Of a stretch of DNA of 64,000 nt, positions 63,256-64,000 are shown piece after piece. How positions within the stretch are numbered: position 1 is the stretch's first letter; each line of letters starts with the position of its first letter. The notes beneath the pieces were generated by a model, which was not told the origin of the DNA, searched no databases, and worked only from the letters and a program-made list of their open reading frames with translations. This DNA comes from JANTGF01 sp033791445 (GTDB lineage Bacteria; Bacteroidota; Bacteroidia; Bacteroidales; VadinHA17). Both the position numbers and the translations under genes were made by a program. The stretch spans positions 1 through 64,000 of the forward strand of contig JASJGS010000243.1 in the NCBI GenBank assembly GCA_033791445.1, given 5' to 3'.

Positions 63256-63639
63256 GTGAAAAAACACACGCTTAAAAAACAGGAAAGGCTTAAAAGCCGA
63301 AAAGTTATTGAAAAACTATTTGCTGAAGGAAATACTTTTACAATAAATCCCTATCGCATTTTCTGGTTGCCCCTTGAAGAACAGGATACGCCCTTGAAAT
63401 TTGCTATTGGTGTTCCAAAAAAGAGATTCAAAAATGCAGTTGACCGAAATCTCTTAAAACGGAGATCCAAAGAAGCATATCGCACGCAAAAGTATGAACT
63501 GGAAGATTCTCTTCAATTTAATAATATGAAGATCTCAATATTTCTTGTCTATATTAATGATACGGTTGTTGAATACCCTGTCATTCATGAACAAGTTCAG
63601 AAGATCATTCACAAATTAATAACGAATTTGAATCTTTAG
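63256..63639 (+). CDS. rnpA: Ribonuclease P protein component
   Basis: A 127-residue basic protein that binds the RNase P RNA and aids 5' maturation of tRNA. The N-terminal LKKQERLKSRKVIEKLFAEG and the RNR-like signature GVPKKRFKNAVDRNLLKRRSKEAYR (about 53-77) are diagnostic. Start is GTG 63256 or the adjacent TTG 63253. yidD follows after 21 bp, as in most bacteria. Confidence 0.93.
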   Translation: MKKHTLKKQERLKSRKVIEKLFAEGNTFTINPYRIFWLPLEEQDTPLKFAIGVPKKRFKNAVDRNLLKRRSKEAYRTQKYELEDSLQFNNMKISIFLVYINDTVVEYPVIHEQVQKIIHKLITNLNL

Positions 63640-63660
63640 ATTGTTTTTATTGTTGTTAAA

Positions 63661-63882
63661 ATGAAAAAGGTTATAAGCATACTCATGATAGGCCTGGTAA
63701 AATTTTATCAGAAAGCTATTTCTCCGCTTTTTCCTTCTGTGTGTCGATATACACCAAGTTGTTCATCTTACAGTATTGAGTCCCTTCAAAAACATGGACC
63801 ATTCAGGGGAGGTTGGTTGTCAATAAAACGATTTTTATCTTGTAACCCCTGGGGAGGAAATGGATATGACCCAGTACCCTAA
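63661..63882 (+). CDS. yidD: Membrane protein insertion efficiency factor YidD
   Basis: A 73-residue amphipathic membrane-associated protein that assists YidC-dependent insertion. The family core FYQKAISPLFPSVCRYTPSC...YSIESLQKHG...GGWLSIKRFLSCNPWGGNGYDPVP with its three conserved cysteines is complete. Confidence 0.95.
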   Translation: MKKVISILMIGLVKFYQKAISPLFPSVCRYTPSCSSYSIESLQKHGPFRGGWLSIKRFLSCNPWGGNGYDPVP

Positions 63883-63916
63883 TAACAAGGTATAACTTAC
63901 TGAATATAAATAAATA

Positions 63917-64000
63917 GTGATAACTATTACATTAAAGAGAAATGACTGTATTGGTTGCGGAAATTGCCTTGATATAGCGCCTGAATACTGGAAAATGGAT
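63917..64000 (+). CDS. Ferredoxin, 4Fe-4S (3' partial)
   Basis: The frame starting at GTG 63917 encodes VITIT-LKRNDCIGCGNCLDIAPEYWKMD up to the window edge (28 codons). CIGCGNC followed by an AP-EYW stretch is the cluster-binding loop of small single-cluster ferredoxins. An in-frame TAA lies two codons before the GTG, so the start is well constrained. It is 34 bp after the yidD stop, and its role as electron carrier cannot be assigned further. Confidence 0.8.
   Translation, partial: MITITLKRNDCIGCGNCLDIAPEYWKMD

Noticed and set aside
63942..63977. ATG-started frame at the right edge (MTVLVAEIALI)
   Set aside because: It stops after 11 codons; the other frame from GTG 63917 gives a clear ferredoxin CIGCGNC motif.

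Overview
The window is an AT-rich chromosomal segment from a member of the Bacteroidota, probably a marine or sediment Bacteroidales/Marinilabiliales-type organism. The evidence is: promoters of the Bacteroidota type (TTTG, about 20 bp, TAnnTTTG); almost no Shine-Dalgarno sequences; lineage-typical families (DUF4271, PorT-like barrels, LolA-like carriers, many secreted lipoproteins with glycan-active domains); and the order DUF4271-hemD-rnpA-yidD at the right end. No rRNA, tRNA, CRISPR array, prophage or intact insertion sequence was seen. The genus cannot be fixed from this segment.

Layout. 1-6249: 3' part of an AspT-type antiporter, an unknown secreted protein, a small membrane protein, a DUF1080 protein, an aldo/keto reductase and a serine beta-lactamase-like hydrolase. 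6264-17221: glycan and amine catabolism. A minus-strand run encodes a GH78 rhamnosidase, a small-molecule kinase fused to a class III PLP enzyme, and a lipoprotein; an FAD oxidoreductase, a pentapeptide protein and a GH2 lipoprotein follow. 17505-22374: an SLC12-like permease, then an ECF sigma/anti-sigma pair and an outer-membrane barrel. The sigma gene and the barrel gene share the same promoter, TGTAAC-N16-CGTCTTAGCA. 22490-36083: mostly housekeeping genes (ThiF-like, PepE, AsmA-like, a sensor kinase, U32/TrhP-like, MnmH, RsgA, ExoIII) plus a hybrid kinase that has lost its phospho-accepting histidine.

36105-54503 holds the most interesting logic: two parallel envelope-trafficking modules. 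Module A is TetR, an MMPL/RND transporter, a LolA-like periplasmic carrier, a structured RNA element and a DUF1302-like barrel, followed by an unknown secreted protein and a START-domain protein. Module B is TetR with palindromic operators, a LolA-like carrier, two FtsX permeases, a LolD/MacB-type ATPase and a barrel sharing the GRQRI-W/GSDA signature of module A. I read them as two machines, one proton-driven and one ATP-driven, moving lipids or other hydrophobic cargo between the inner and outer membranes. A DUF2868/DUF3482 membrane-GTPase pair and an orphan ParB-like gene lie between them.

54524-55293 is a small cassette: a four-helix-bundle (S23/IVP-type) gene flanked by degenerate decamer arrays (GACTTTT/GACTCTT type), with the inverted form of the repeat covering the gene's start codon. 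55405-64000 returns to core metabolism and translation: M14 carboxypeptidase, PPi-type phosphofructokinase with a clear terminator, methyltransferase, Dtd, MazG-like, DeoC, DUF4271, HemD, RnpA, YidD and the start of a ferredoxin. A GTCATTTCGA-type palindromic element precedes dtd and a decayed copy follows the parB-like gene.
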